A model generated the notes under the pieces. The model worked only from the letters and a program-made list of their open reading frames with translations. It made no database searches and was not told the origin of the DNA. A stretch of 64,000 bases of DNA from Glossina fuscipes (Eukaryota > Arthropoda > Insecta > Diptera > Glossinidae): NCBI RefSeq assembly GCF_014805625.2, contig NW_023998464.1:4937316-5001315 (forward strand). Direction: 5' to 3'. The translations under genes were made by a program, and so were the position numbers. Below are positions 1 to 11,800 of this stretch, piece by piece (within the stretch, counting starts at the first letter, position 1; each line of letters opens with the position of its first letter).

Positions 1-879
1 TTTTTTCTACAATGAAATTATTGAAATATAAAAAATATTTGCTATAATTCATCTTCCTGACCACTAGTCGATAGCTTAGTTCTCTTTCAAATAAGATATA
101 AAAAAAATAATCACGGTCTACTAAATACACACGTCCGCGATGGCCGACCAAAGCAGAACATAAGTGGAAGTCGAAAAATTTTAAAGAAGTTGGCCCTTAG
201 TATGCATACTTGCCACTTAGTGGAAATCTACAATAGTTGATATCGAATGAGAGTTGCCCCGTTTTGGCGGCAAGTCCATACCATGCCCTATTGTAAGATT
301 TTAGAGAGTTTTACTTAACTGCCGTATTAAAAACATGTAGAACACCTGTTGCTGCTACTATGGCTAAAACATTACAGCAATGCACCTTGCGAATGATATA
401 TCGTCATCTCTCCTTATTGGGGCCTCTTGGTCGCGATTTCAGGCACAGAAACGACGCCATTCTCTGCTTCAATAAAAAGTGATAAGTGAAACTTAAGCAA
501 TTAGAATTTTATTGCATTCATAATACATTCGTTATCTGTTGTTAAACGTTCCAATTATAATTGTAGCTCATATATTGCTTATCGAACTGAATTTAAAATA
601 AAACTAGTAACATTATAGTCGGGCAAGGCCGACCATTGTCTAACAAAATTGTTATTTTTGTGTTAAATTACGATTATGAGTCAAGCTTCGTCAACACATA
701 TTAAAACTGACACTTTTCTGCTGCGAAAAGGATCTATCCAGCGAAAACCCCTATTAGGGGTTTGACCTAAAGATGGAGTTGGACCCGAAAGATAGGTTGA
801 GTTGGTCCAAATTTGGTACAGTTAATTTTTTTTTTTTGAATTACTAATTTTACAGTTAATTTATTGAATTACCGCAATA
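1..879. other. Non-coding, no recognised feature
   Basis: AT-rich, without a long frame or recognisable repeat except for short poly-T tracts. Confidence 0.6.
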
Positions 880-1260
880 CTATTACTTAACCATTTTTGT
901 CAAGAAATTTTGAAAATTGAAATTTTATTCCATACAGCCACTTTCCAAAATAGGGCGCTGTATGGGGAGTGGTCGGAAAAATGGACCGATCCCAACCGTT
1001 TTTAATAGCGTTTGCCCTTAGGCGGAAATAAATTCACGTATCAAAGTTCATCAGAATGTCTGAAAAACTGCGACCTGCAGTTTGAACGTAAGCAAATATC
1101 AGAAGGACAGACGGACAGACAGGCTTAGATCAATTCAAAAACTGGCTCTGAATCGATCAATATAATAGAGAGTGAGGCTATCTTAAGCGCTTCTGCGTAG
1201 TCGCACTAACTTAATATATCCTCTACCACAATCGGGGTACAACAATAGCTTTTACCATAA
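880..1260 (+). repeat. Dispersed non-coding repeat family 1, copy A
   Basis: Diagnostic words in order are CAAAATAGGGCG, TATGGGGAGTGGTCG, AATAGCGTTTGCCCTTAGG, AAAAACTGCGACC, GACGGACAGACAGGCTTAG, CTCTGAATCGATC and ACCACAATCGGGGTA. Related blocks occur at about 34205-34480, 53370-53690 and, reversed, about 35690-35960, 45165-45310 and 51655-52000. No coding capacity is seen. The transposon class is not recognised. Confidence 0.7.
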
Positions 1261-1359
1261 AAATGCTAGTTCTTGCTTTGTTGACCTAACACTTATACTA
1301 TTGTCAACCTGTGTGTGGAACTGAAATAAGGTACGATCAAAAAGTTACATTATCTAGCA

Positions 1360-1560
1360 AGCGATGGCAGTTAACAGCCAGCTACCAGATGGTAGCAGCC
1401 AACAAGTGGTAGAGACCAACAAGTTTTGGCAGCTGGCAAATGTGAGCAGGTAGTAAATGGCGCTAGTTAGCATGTAGCAACAATTCGCAAGCACTAATAG
1501 CTAGCAAGTAGTAGCAACGAGTGGTAGCAACAAGTAGCAGCTCCAAGCAAGCGGCAGTTT
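1360..1560 (+). repeat. Degenerate GTAGCAA/CAAGTAGCAG repeat
   Basis: About 200 bases are built from variants of (G)TAGCA(A/G)C(A)AGT: GGTAGCAGCCAACAAGTGGTA, AGTAGTAGCAACGAGTGG and TAGCAACAAGTAGCAGC. No fixed period is seen, so it is a cryptically simple or decayed minisatellite. It is markedly richer in G+C than its flanks and not open over its length. Confidence 0.7.
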
Positions 1561-4500
1561 TGAAAGTGTAATATTTCTTTGCTTCGTTAATAATTGATTA
1601 TACTTCTTCTCACAGACAATGTAAGGATAATGTTAGGAACAACATTAAATTTTTTCTTAAATTGAACCTTTATGGTTAACGCTGTTATCGCCTTCACCAC
1701 TAATTTATGTTTGGTTTGCAAATTTTATGTAGAACAAATTCATTTCGTACGCGTGACTATGGCGTTATAATTAAATTTTAGTAGCAATCGCATGCATATT
1801 TGAAAATTAAAATCCATAAATTTTGAGTATTTTTTTATGATTATCGTTCAATCCGTGTAAAAGGAAATTGTGTTTATAACTGATATATGTGCTTAAATTG
1901 ATATTTGTATTATTTACAACTGCACGTGAGTAATAAAATAATTAAAATTGTTTTATTTTCTATAAATATAACTGCAATGAGATGAAGCATAAAACTTCGT
2001 TGAACGTACTTGTAGGCAATAAATATCAATAAGCAAGGTATATGCAGACATGCATTCGTAAAGCATCAATAGCTTTGCTTAGCAAATTTGTTAAGGGTTT
2101 CACAAATGTAATCAATACTCCGTTTGTGTTTACAATCAACACTGCTTATATAAACTATATAGGTAATATTATATAAGTTTGCCCATGAATTGCTCTTTCG
2201 GGTTTTCAAGTACTTACTGGAACACACAGTCATCTGTGGGTCGGTGCGTGGGTGAATGTGAGGTTAAATTACATGATAATTTACAATTTTGCATTGGTAG
2301 CAATAAATTTTGCAATAATCACGTGTAAATTTATGAGATATTCCTTTACTGTGCCGCACATGTGCATATATGTTGCAAGTTCACATATAAATCGTAATTT
2401 TCGTAGAAACCACAGAGTAATAAGCATTTCCTTACGAAATTTCAAACTTCTACTCGAGTATACTTCTTCTTCTTCTTCTTCTTCATTTTCCATTCAGCAA
2501 ATCAACAACCGAAAATGCTGTCGTGTGTAAAAAGCCCCGTTATCCCTGTCGATAGGGCGCGAAGATTTCGAACATACTTAAGAGACGTCTGAGGAAAGTT
2601 TCGAAATTTCATGCAATCCTTAAATTATTGCTTTTGTTTTTAAGTGTAAGCGACGTTGATTTTAAACAAGTTTTATGGGTTTGCACATCATGGAAAAGCG
2701 TATGTAAGTTGTATCGCACAAAGCGGATTTCATTCTAAAGAGTAACAAACAATGCAGCTGAGATTAAGTCATTCTGCAGTCAGAAATTATTAACCTAATG
2801 CAGGAAGTATGAGATATACGAACGCAAGGATCAAAGGAGTTACTCTTCCCGAGAACTTGCGAAGCGCAAGTTGGGTTTCTATTACACATCTTGTACAATT
2901 GCTGTAGCACCCATTAGATAAAAAATTGGACATCCATTTTGTCAAGATCTCTCTTAACTCCAGATCTGTAATGATGTAAAGAATGATAAGTATTCTCTTG
3001 CATAGCAGAGCACAGCGGAAGATAGGGAAAGTGATGCTCTGGCATTCTTCATCAGACAGTCGACGACAGTTTTTAATAATTTCCGGATAATTCTTCTTTA
3101 TCTGGCATGGCGGATTTCGTGTCGCCTTGTTAGAGACAACGATGTCTTGTCACACTAGTGTAACCGGATGGTTATTCATTTCCGTATTCAACTAGCCTGA
3201 GGTTCGCTCCAGTGGTTCACCGAATACTAACATGAACTTTTTAAAAATCGGCCAGTTCTTGTAAAAATTACTAAGCTTAGGATTAAAATTTGTTGAAGAG
3301 CTCTCGCGTGAGAACACAAATTCGAGAAGCACAACCATAGTTTAGGTTGAAATTTTTTCCCTTCAGATGCTCTACACGCACTCGTCATTCAATCTGTGTT
3401 TCTTGAATTTAATCATAACCAAGCACGGAAAAACTTTTATAAAGGTATCAACCAAGTCAGAAATCTCGTGACTTCTTTCCGACAAACTATGAGTGGAAGC
3501 AACTGAAGATGCAACAACGACATCTACGTTTCAATTCAATTTTTCCAGTGTCTTATACACTTTCTTTTGAGAGGTAAGAGAGAACAACCAACACTGATTT
3601 TGCTTTGTCTCTTTAAGGTCGAGCCTACAAAATATTGTAATAACCGCGTTCGAACAGCTGTCACTTGTACTAACTCCAAGCCGTATACAATTCAGCTTTG
3701 TAGTCATTCGGGGACTTTTTAGTTTCTTATTGGAATTATTTCTAAGCTGATGCATCCTTAATCAATTTTAAGTGGCTTGCTCTCTGCAGGTAAGTGGAAT
3801 GATGAAGAATGAAGGAAACACAAGGCATGGTATCCTTATTTCAACATCTTCCAAACGGGTAAACTTATTCCTTATCACTGTTTAAAATGAAATTAAGACT
3901 TAACCGTACCAATTCACTGTAGCGTAGCAATTCACTGTAGCACAATGAGCATTAAAGTGTGGGAAAGTAATCTTAAAATTAACTCTTGAAATTAAAAGGA
4001 TTAAAAGGCAAATTCATTCCTCTCTTAAAAGAAGACAAGATGCGAAGGGAAAAGTAATTAGCAGAAAATTAATACCTTAATTAAGTCGAATGTTATCGTT
4101 TCTCTTTACCAATATTATGACAAGATATTCTTAGAGTCTAAACAAAAAGACTCGGGAATTTTTTTAATGAGCCAATCCTCCCGAAAGTAATGTCGGTTAG
4201 AGAGATTGCCCCTGGATGTTTGCTGATTCTTTTTCTTAAAGCAACTGTTCTTAGTTATCTTTGATATCAAAGTCCTTTAAAGTTTTTGCATTATTTTTTT
4301 GAAAAGCCGACCCGGCTCTTATATCTACGGCTCATTATAAAGCGCTTTGGGAATTTGTTATGCTTTCAAAAATGTTTATGTAGTTTTTTTAACGCCATTA
4401 TTAATCAAAAGTTTTTTTTTTTCTTTGACATAAGCTTCAGCTAAAATTTCGATATAAAAATTGTGCAAGGGAGAAGCTGCTTAGTTGGCTAATTCCTGAT

Positions 4501-5497
4501 ACTTTACAGTTATGATATGTTTGTACGCACATAGTACGTTTCAAATTTAAGGTTTAAGTTTTATTTCCGTTTAGATTTCGTAAACTTATGGCGTTGGCTT
4601 TTTCCTATAAGGAGGAAATTATAAAAGTTTTGCGCGTTTTGCATAAGCTATGATATGAATGTTTCTGCAAACTATCGTAAGGAATGAAATTTCATGAATT
4701 GTTATTTAAATCATAATAAGGAAGGAAAGCAATAGATGCTGAATTGCAGATTATTTAAAAAGCATTCTATTTTTACGTATTTCTATAATCCTCTCTTGAT
4801 TAGGTCCCTCATTTATATTACCACTCAGTTAAAGATAAGTGGCTTCATTATTAATTTATTAGTTTATTTTTGCCTTTTCATTTGAAATCGAAATCGAAAT
4901 TGTAATGTGACTGCTTGTGTGTTTCTGAACAGCAAGAAGAAAGGAAAAAGAAAGAAGCCTTCTCAGTTTGGGTTATCGCACACACAAGAAGCACTGAATA
5001 TTCTTCTCTTTGATAAAAGACTTTTACTTAAAATTTAAATTGTTGTGTATTCGACGGAAAGTGTGCTCTTTATCGTTAATAAAGAAAATGGAAAACAATA
5101 TGAGAAAAATTCAATTCAAGTGGAAATTAATCGTAGGAAAACCAAATCTGAATGTTTCGGCAATACATTGTTTTGACACACATTCGTAGTCGGCTTGTGT
5201 TCTGAGCAGTGCGTGTTTTTTTTCCGTCTTCGATGTTCTAATTGTTTCGGTGATTTTTGTGTATTTAGCTCGTCCCTTTTCAGTGCTTTTGCTAAAACTG
5301 GTTATCGCGGATATCGCGGATACCGTATGTACTTTTGTTTCCTCTGTATACAATAAAAAATAAAAAAAAAAAACAAAAAAAGAAAAATAAAAATCAAAAA
5401 AATTGAAAATAATTGACATTTTCCTTTAGTAGTTCCCAATCTTTTTCCAGTAAGTGATCTTTTCCCAAATTACTAAATAAAAGACAACCAAATAAAA
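1561..5497. other. Non-coding intergenic DNA
   Basis: No host exon or transposon could be identified by eye. The open frames are at most about 100 codons with biased, low-complexity translations. The (TTC)7 tract is the only clear repeat. Confidence 0.6.
2464..2484 (+). repeat. (TTC)7 microsatellite
   Basis: Seven perfect TTC units. Read on minus they give a poly-Glu stretch in a chance open frame. Confidence 0.98.
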
Positions 5498-5868
5498 ACA
5501 CAAATAGTTTTCATCTATTAGCGGTTTGGCTATACAATTTCAACTCACCAGTGAATCTCAAAGAAGTCTTCCTGCCCAATCTGTAACTGTGGACAAATTC
5601 TCACTCTAAAGCACATTCCCTGTGACTGCCTTTACTGTGCCTTGGCTAGAAGTATTGCATTTAGAACGACTATGGACATTCTACAATCAGCTACAGAACA
5701 GAATACCAATACAATATATTACTTTATCAAAACTACTAGGCTCAATACCTAATGAACTATTATAAACTAGAGCCGATAGCTTGTGTTGTTAGTGGTCAAT
5801 GTTTTTTTTTTAGTCAAAGAATTTATTTCGTTAGTCTACATTTATAAGAATAATAATTACAATAATAT
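5498..5868 (+). mobile_element. I-clade LINE 3'-end fragment
   Basis: This is the 3' end of the same I-clade family as the nested element. It reads RFGYTISTHQ (R-x-G-H/Y-T-x-x-T-H motif after RNase H) and then CPICNCGQILTLKHIPCDCL, closing with SIYYFI-like TIYYFIKTTRLNT and TAA at 5750-5752. The 3' UTR matches the nested copy (GAGCCGA.AGCT, AGAATTTATTTCGTTAGTCTA) and ends in a degenerate TAA-rich tail (about 5845-5868). An in-frame stop occurs early (CACCAGTGA), so it is dead. The 5' limit is uncertain by tens of bases. Confidence 0.85.
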
Positions 5869-8800
5869 TTTAAAAACTTGAATGCAAAATTTTAAGAAAG
5901 AAGAAAGAAAACTTCTCTTATTTTCCAATAAAAGCGCCAGTCATCTTTCAAAAAGCTTAAAAGCTGTCGACCTGTTTATACACACCACCCTTATTCTAAA
6001 AAAAGACTCAAAAAAGAGAAAAAACGAGATTTCATTATGATGTAACGTTAGCCGGGTGCGGCTAAGTCTTTCCATATCGTGCGTGAACCAAATATCTCCA
6101 TTTTTGCGCCTATAAGTACGGTCTGACAAGCACGGCTGATCTATAATATGTAGACAATTTAGGGTCTCTGCAAACGTTTTGATAAAATGAATCCATTGAT
6201 TTTGGGTATAAAACACCGAAAGACCTTGGAATTCAAAATAGGCTAAATGCTTAGATGGCGCAACTTAGGTTGTGGAAGCTAAAGAAACTAAATATACACT
6301 ATTTTATAAGGTTTCAAAAGCGGACGAAAAGAACCCTCTTCATTATCTAGACATTATTTATATTATCCTTTTTTTTTTTTTGTGTCAAAAGCTTAACAAA
6401 ATTGCGAATACAGGAATTTATTCGTATATTTTGCGAAACTGGAAAATTATTTTTTGGTTTCCGGTTTGCAAGTTGAAATTGTTAATACCCAAGAAAGGTA
6501 ATGCAGATAAATATATTTTATTAAGCATTTCGACTTAGCTAACAGGACCCTAAGATCAAAAGCACAAGAAAAGAAAAAGAAAGGAAAAAATGACGATATA
6601 CTATATAAGCTACTTTAAAACACTGTTCACAGTTAATCATTTCGCAAGACAACGCTTTTAATTTGTTGGAAGTCAGAATTATCATCAAAATAACCATTAA
6701 AAAATTGATAACACATTTCAGAACATAGCATTAGAACGAAATTTTCGACTAAGAAAATTGGAATCAATAGCTTGTGCAATAATCCTGAAGGATAAATGTG
6801 GCCATTCAAGAGTTTAAGCATGCCTTTTGAGTAAAGTCGATTAATCAACAAGATTCGGGCTATTCAGGTAGCATGCTAAAGATGAAGAAAAACGGCCCCG
6901 TCTCAAGCTTTACGACACGAATCTAGAATAAACTGGAAATACACTTCGAAGGATAACCAAGTTCTTGTAGAGAAAACACAGCAGTAATAGTGTATATTCC
7001 AATAATGCCATCCCATCGCCAATATGCGGAAATGCTAATCGAAAATCCTAAAAGCTGTTACGTTTTTGATATAAATTTCAAGCAAAGTTGGCAAAATGTT
7101 TGATAGCTCTATCATTTTTTGTTGATCCTCTCCACGTTGCAAGCCCTGAAGTAGGGAAACAATGCTTTCCATGTCTATGGTTAATTGAATTGCTCAGAGC
7201 AAGTTTACCGTTGTGCTGATCTGTTTATAGGGAGGCTTACCATTTCTGATAATTTAAATCGAATAAAAAATTTTAGATAAGCAAATTCTCTATACTCATC
7301 TAAACATTTTCATCTGATCGTAGTAACCCGTGATAAGCGAAAAAGCTTGATTATCCGTACAATTCTAAGATGATGAGGCTCGCAGACTCGCCTCAAGGAA
7401 AATTTAGCTGGCTAATTCACTTATAGCCAGAGAAAATTTATGAAACAGACATGGTACTTATGATCTATATTAGGTAACGATCGAAATCTCCTCTTGGAAG
7501 AATAGTTCTCATCATCCCAATGACAAATTCTGGGTCACTAGGTATGCACATATGAAATCGTAATTTTTATACGGAATACACCGCTTTATTGTAGGAAGAT
7601 GATAAAAAATATGTTATTCCAAGTATTGCGTATCCCTAGCTACGTGTTTTTTCCACCTATTTGACAATTTGCCGATACGACGTCAAGAGAGCTGTTGAAT
7701 TTTTGAGACTTTGAAAAATTTTCTAACTTTTTGGGACGAAGTAAAGCGTTGCTCAGTATGATCGATTCAAACAAATGGTAAGCGAAACGAATAGGGTTTC
7801 ACGAGTAGAGACATGCATCAACGCTCCTCGGTTGTCTATTTCTAACTTATCGCAAACTAGTTTCGCTGTATGCGCGGATAAGAAATGATTTCTTTTTTGC
7901 CTTTTCTGATGTGTTGGTGTTGATAGAGTGGTTGTATGAACCTCTTATCGAACTTTAACAGCTAACAAGAGACCACAATATTCTGCGATTCAGTCGTACA
8001 GTAGATGCGAATACTCATGAATTTTACCCATGGGATACTCACACTTCACTTTTATGCCCAGTTAAGATATGATGGAAAAAAGACTCACTTTTGTATCGTT
8101 CGAACGAAAGAAAAAATGCTGCCCGAGTATGCTCTTCATTTGGAACAAAATTTGAAGTATTCCTTTTCAAGCAGAAGGGTTTACGCGCCGCGATATGTAT
8201 AGTTACTAGATGTCCAAAGATGTCCAAAAAAAAAAAAGAAAAAAACACCTTTTGTTTTGTCCAGTTATGAGCAAATTCCAGTTTCACATTCACATACCTA
8301 TTAAAAAGAAATCCCTGTTGACATGTACATGTAAGGAAGTCCGAAATTTGCCTCAGGACGTAAAAAACTGTTTTGTTTGTTTTGTACAACAGCCAAGTTA
8401 ATGTTGAAGTAGAATTTTCGGTAGAATTTTCCGCTTTTACATGGAATACTCTGAGCAAAAGTAGTTTGAAGTTGTTGCAAATATTTTTCTTTTTCTTTTG
8501 CATTAAACGTATATATCGCTAGAGAAACAAGCAAAGTTATATTAAAGAACAAAGCACACACAAATTTAGAGCGGAGCAGTGTAGACTTTTTGCACACGTG
8601 TGCAAACAAAAATCAGAAAATATTGTCAATGACATTGCTGTTAGCGCTTTTGGGCAACAATTTACATCTTTGATTGTTGTCTGGCTGTACAAAACCACAT
8701 ACTTTCATAGAGCCGTATGTATGAGTCGCTACGCGAGATTTAAAACGTTAGTAAATATTATATACGCAGTTACCATTGGCAATGTTGCCAAGTTTTATAT

Positions 8801-11800
8801 ATGCTTCGAAAGCAACAAAGCAGACGCGATCTCACCACAATCCACCTGGTGTGGAAAGATATGGCAAGAAGACGTGTTTGCATTATTTTGGTTTTGCTTT
8901 TCGGTACTCAGGTAAATTGAGTTTTTCTTTACACAAACAAACCATCATATATACGTAAGCAAATTTCCATCAACCATGTACGATGTATATGAATATAGTA
9001 ATCAGTTAGTGTACATAAGCAATTATATTAAACAATTTGTTTCTTTACCGTTGTTTGTTTGCCTTGTTAGTTTTACTCATATCGCAGGAATTAAGGGAAA
9101 ACTAGGTTTCGGTTTTCATGTGTAACATAAAAAAAAAAAATCATTTCATTTTATCTTACGCCATCAAAAGCAATTATCATAATAGTTGCTTATATAAGTC
9201 AAGCGGTGGTAGGTGCCTTTTCTAGCAAACCCTTACAATTATTTATAAAAAGGAGTAATTCTCAAACGATGTCTTGAAAAATTTCAAATCATTTTGGTCA
9301 TTTGCTTACAACCCAAACTCAGTGTTAGCTTCTCTCTCGGAAACACAATTTTTACGTTTTCTGGTTGATTTGAAACGAGCTCGCACGAACTCCGTTGAGC
9401 TTCACAAACTAGCCATCAATCACGGACACACACGATTCATTATTAGTAAGTATTCGAAGTTAGATGGCTGTGGCGAGTAGAGGTTTGGCCATCGCTTGCC
9501 AACGCTTAAAACTATATTCGCTTCCCGGCAAATGCACATAGCTTTGTCCGTTCCTTCATCGCAAACACGCATGGTTGAATCTGTTTTGATTCCGTTTTCA
9601 ATCATGCGATGCTCTTTCCGCGTAAAGTATTCGCTTGATCAACTTTTCAGCCAATATGCGAGCAAATATTAAAAGCCCACCGTCTTCAGGCTTTAAAGTT
9701 ATGTTTTATAAAGTCCATTCTTTTGGTTAGCAAAGTTTTCTTCAAAGAACCACTGCCATCAGTACGTCGAGCAGAACCTTCTTAAGCTGCCCTTCTATAT
9801 ATTTATTCGTTAAATTTGCAGTGCAAATAACTTAATCTTTTGAAAAAAAAAATCGTCTTCAAAATAAAAAAAAATAAACAGACGTGGGTGTACCATTGCA
9901 ACACGTCACTGGATCCTCAAGAAATCCACTCCTCCGACATGAGAATGTGAATGCCAAAATCTTTGTAATAGACGAAGATTAGTTTTCAGAGAAGCTACCC
10001 CTGACCTTATCATCTAGTAGACGCAAAAAAAGGAGAAGAACACGAGCTGCTAGACTTATCTGTTAATGCTCATCTTACTTTTTGCTTTAGAACATTTTCT
10101 TTTGCTCTAAACAATTTATAATAATAACAATAAACATAAGAATAATAATAATGAAAATAATCATGATAATGATAATAGAAATGAAATTGAGCTACAAAAT
10201 CAAGCAAATTCGTTGAATGAACGATGATATGTGAGGCAATGAAATCTGATTTGTGTGTTTATTTCCTCGTGTGCTCATAACTAGTTCCGTTAAGACCGGG
10301 TTGCTGCCTTCCCTTTCTTTCTTAACTCTCTTCGCAACCGCTCAGGCGACAGTCGCGTGTACAAATTGTCGCAAAAACTAACTAAGTAGTATAGGGATCA
10401 TGTTTGCCGACTCTCACTGAACTCACAAATTTCTTTTTAATAGGTTTCTTGGCTTCAGGTTAGTTAGTAAATCGAATCTTCATAAAGACGCACAATATAT
10501 GTAAGTGAAACAATAATAGGCGTTGAAGTAAAAGAGGGTAGAAAAACAAATGACGAGAATTTGAACACAAAGTGCAGACGTTCAAAGTAATTAAGTGCTT
10601 TTTAACTTGTTTCTGTTTAATTGAATTTATAAACAAACACCTGAGAATCCTTGCGTGGACAAAAGATATCGAACAGGCAAGAGAAGAATGATGATTTAAA
10701 GCGTAGCACTGTAATTTTAGTTTTCTTTTCCGCAGAACAAACAAAGCAAACATAACGATCGAATATGTTTACTTAAATAGAAATGGGAGAACGAAAATGA
10801 ACAGCAAAAGAAAAAGAAAAAAAACCCTCTCTCAACCCAATTAATCAGATTTTTTGAAATTTGTTTTACTTCAATCATATGCAAACTCCGCAGAGATTCC
10901 ATAGCCAATAAAATATTTCACTCCAGCGATGAGAAGTAGGTACGTGTTTCTAAGTTGAAAATGTCTTCTTTAAGGCCAGCACATGAAAGTTTTTGCCATC
11001 ATTGCATTTCTCCACCTATTTTGCATTGTTTTTGTTTGAGAAAATAAATTCGGTAAACCTTTTTTAGAAAAGAAATTTAAAAATCATTTCAGCAGCAAGG
11101 GATTGCTCGACTTTTAGCTCCTAGTTTTTTTTCGTCGATTTTCAATAAATATTGTTTCGCAAATTGCAAAGCAATCAATTAAAAATTTGCTTCATAAAGC
11201 GGGTGACATGTGCTTATGTCAAGCGTGGAATAGGAAAATATTATATTAATGGTTGGATGATGTTCGCATGGTCCATATGCATGAATAAATAATGACCTCG
11301 GGGAGTCAACATAAATGATAATGACATCACGTTTTCTTTTCCTATCTCTTTGCTGGTGAGTGAGGCTTCCACTGCTGTCTCATAATGACAAAAACAAGTT
11401 ATTTTTATTATTTCGCTTTATTTTGGCGCGTAATTGAAAATATGTGCTAATCCAAAAGCACACATCTTTATACAAAGAAGGTGGTATGTAGTCTGTGCAA
11501 AAGTATCGAGCAAGCATTTATTGTAGATCCGTAATGTGACGCTATAGTACTACAAGTGCGGTTGCGTGGGGACAAAAGATTTGTTTTCCACATATACGCA
11601 CATATATGTGTGTGTACGTATTGGCAAACGTTAAAATGGGTCACCATATGCACCTCCGAAATCCGTACGATAAGTACGAATCTTTTGTCGGATATCAGTT
11701 TTCAACTTTTCGGTCACCCATTTCTCCTTCTGGCGCGCTTTTGAAGCACTTTCATGTATTTACATTGTTTCTCTTACCATTTTGTCGGGTAGTAAGTGAC

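Noticed and set aside
8039..8503. 154-codon open frame on minus, with overlapping frames on both strands
   Set aside because: Three overlapping frames of similar size in A/T-rich DNA, with no domain and no splice context.
10120..10185. ATAATA-rich stretch as a possible I-type (TAA)n tail
   Set aside because: No LINE 3' UTR resembling the two I-clade copies lies upstream on either strand.
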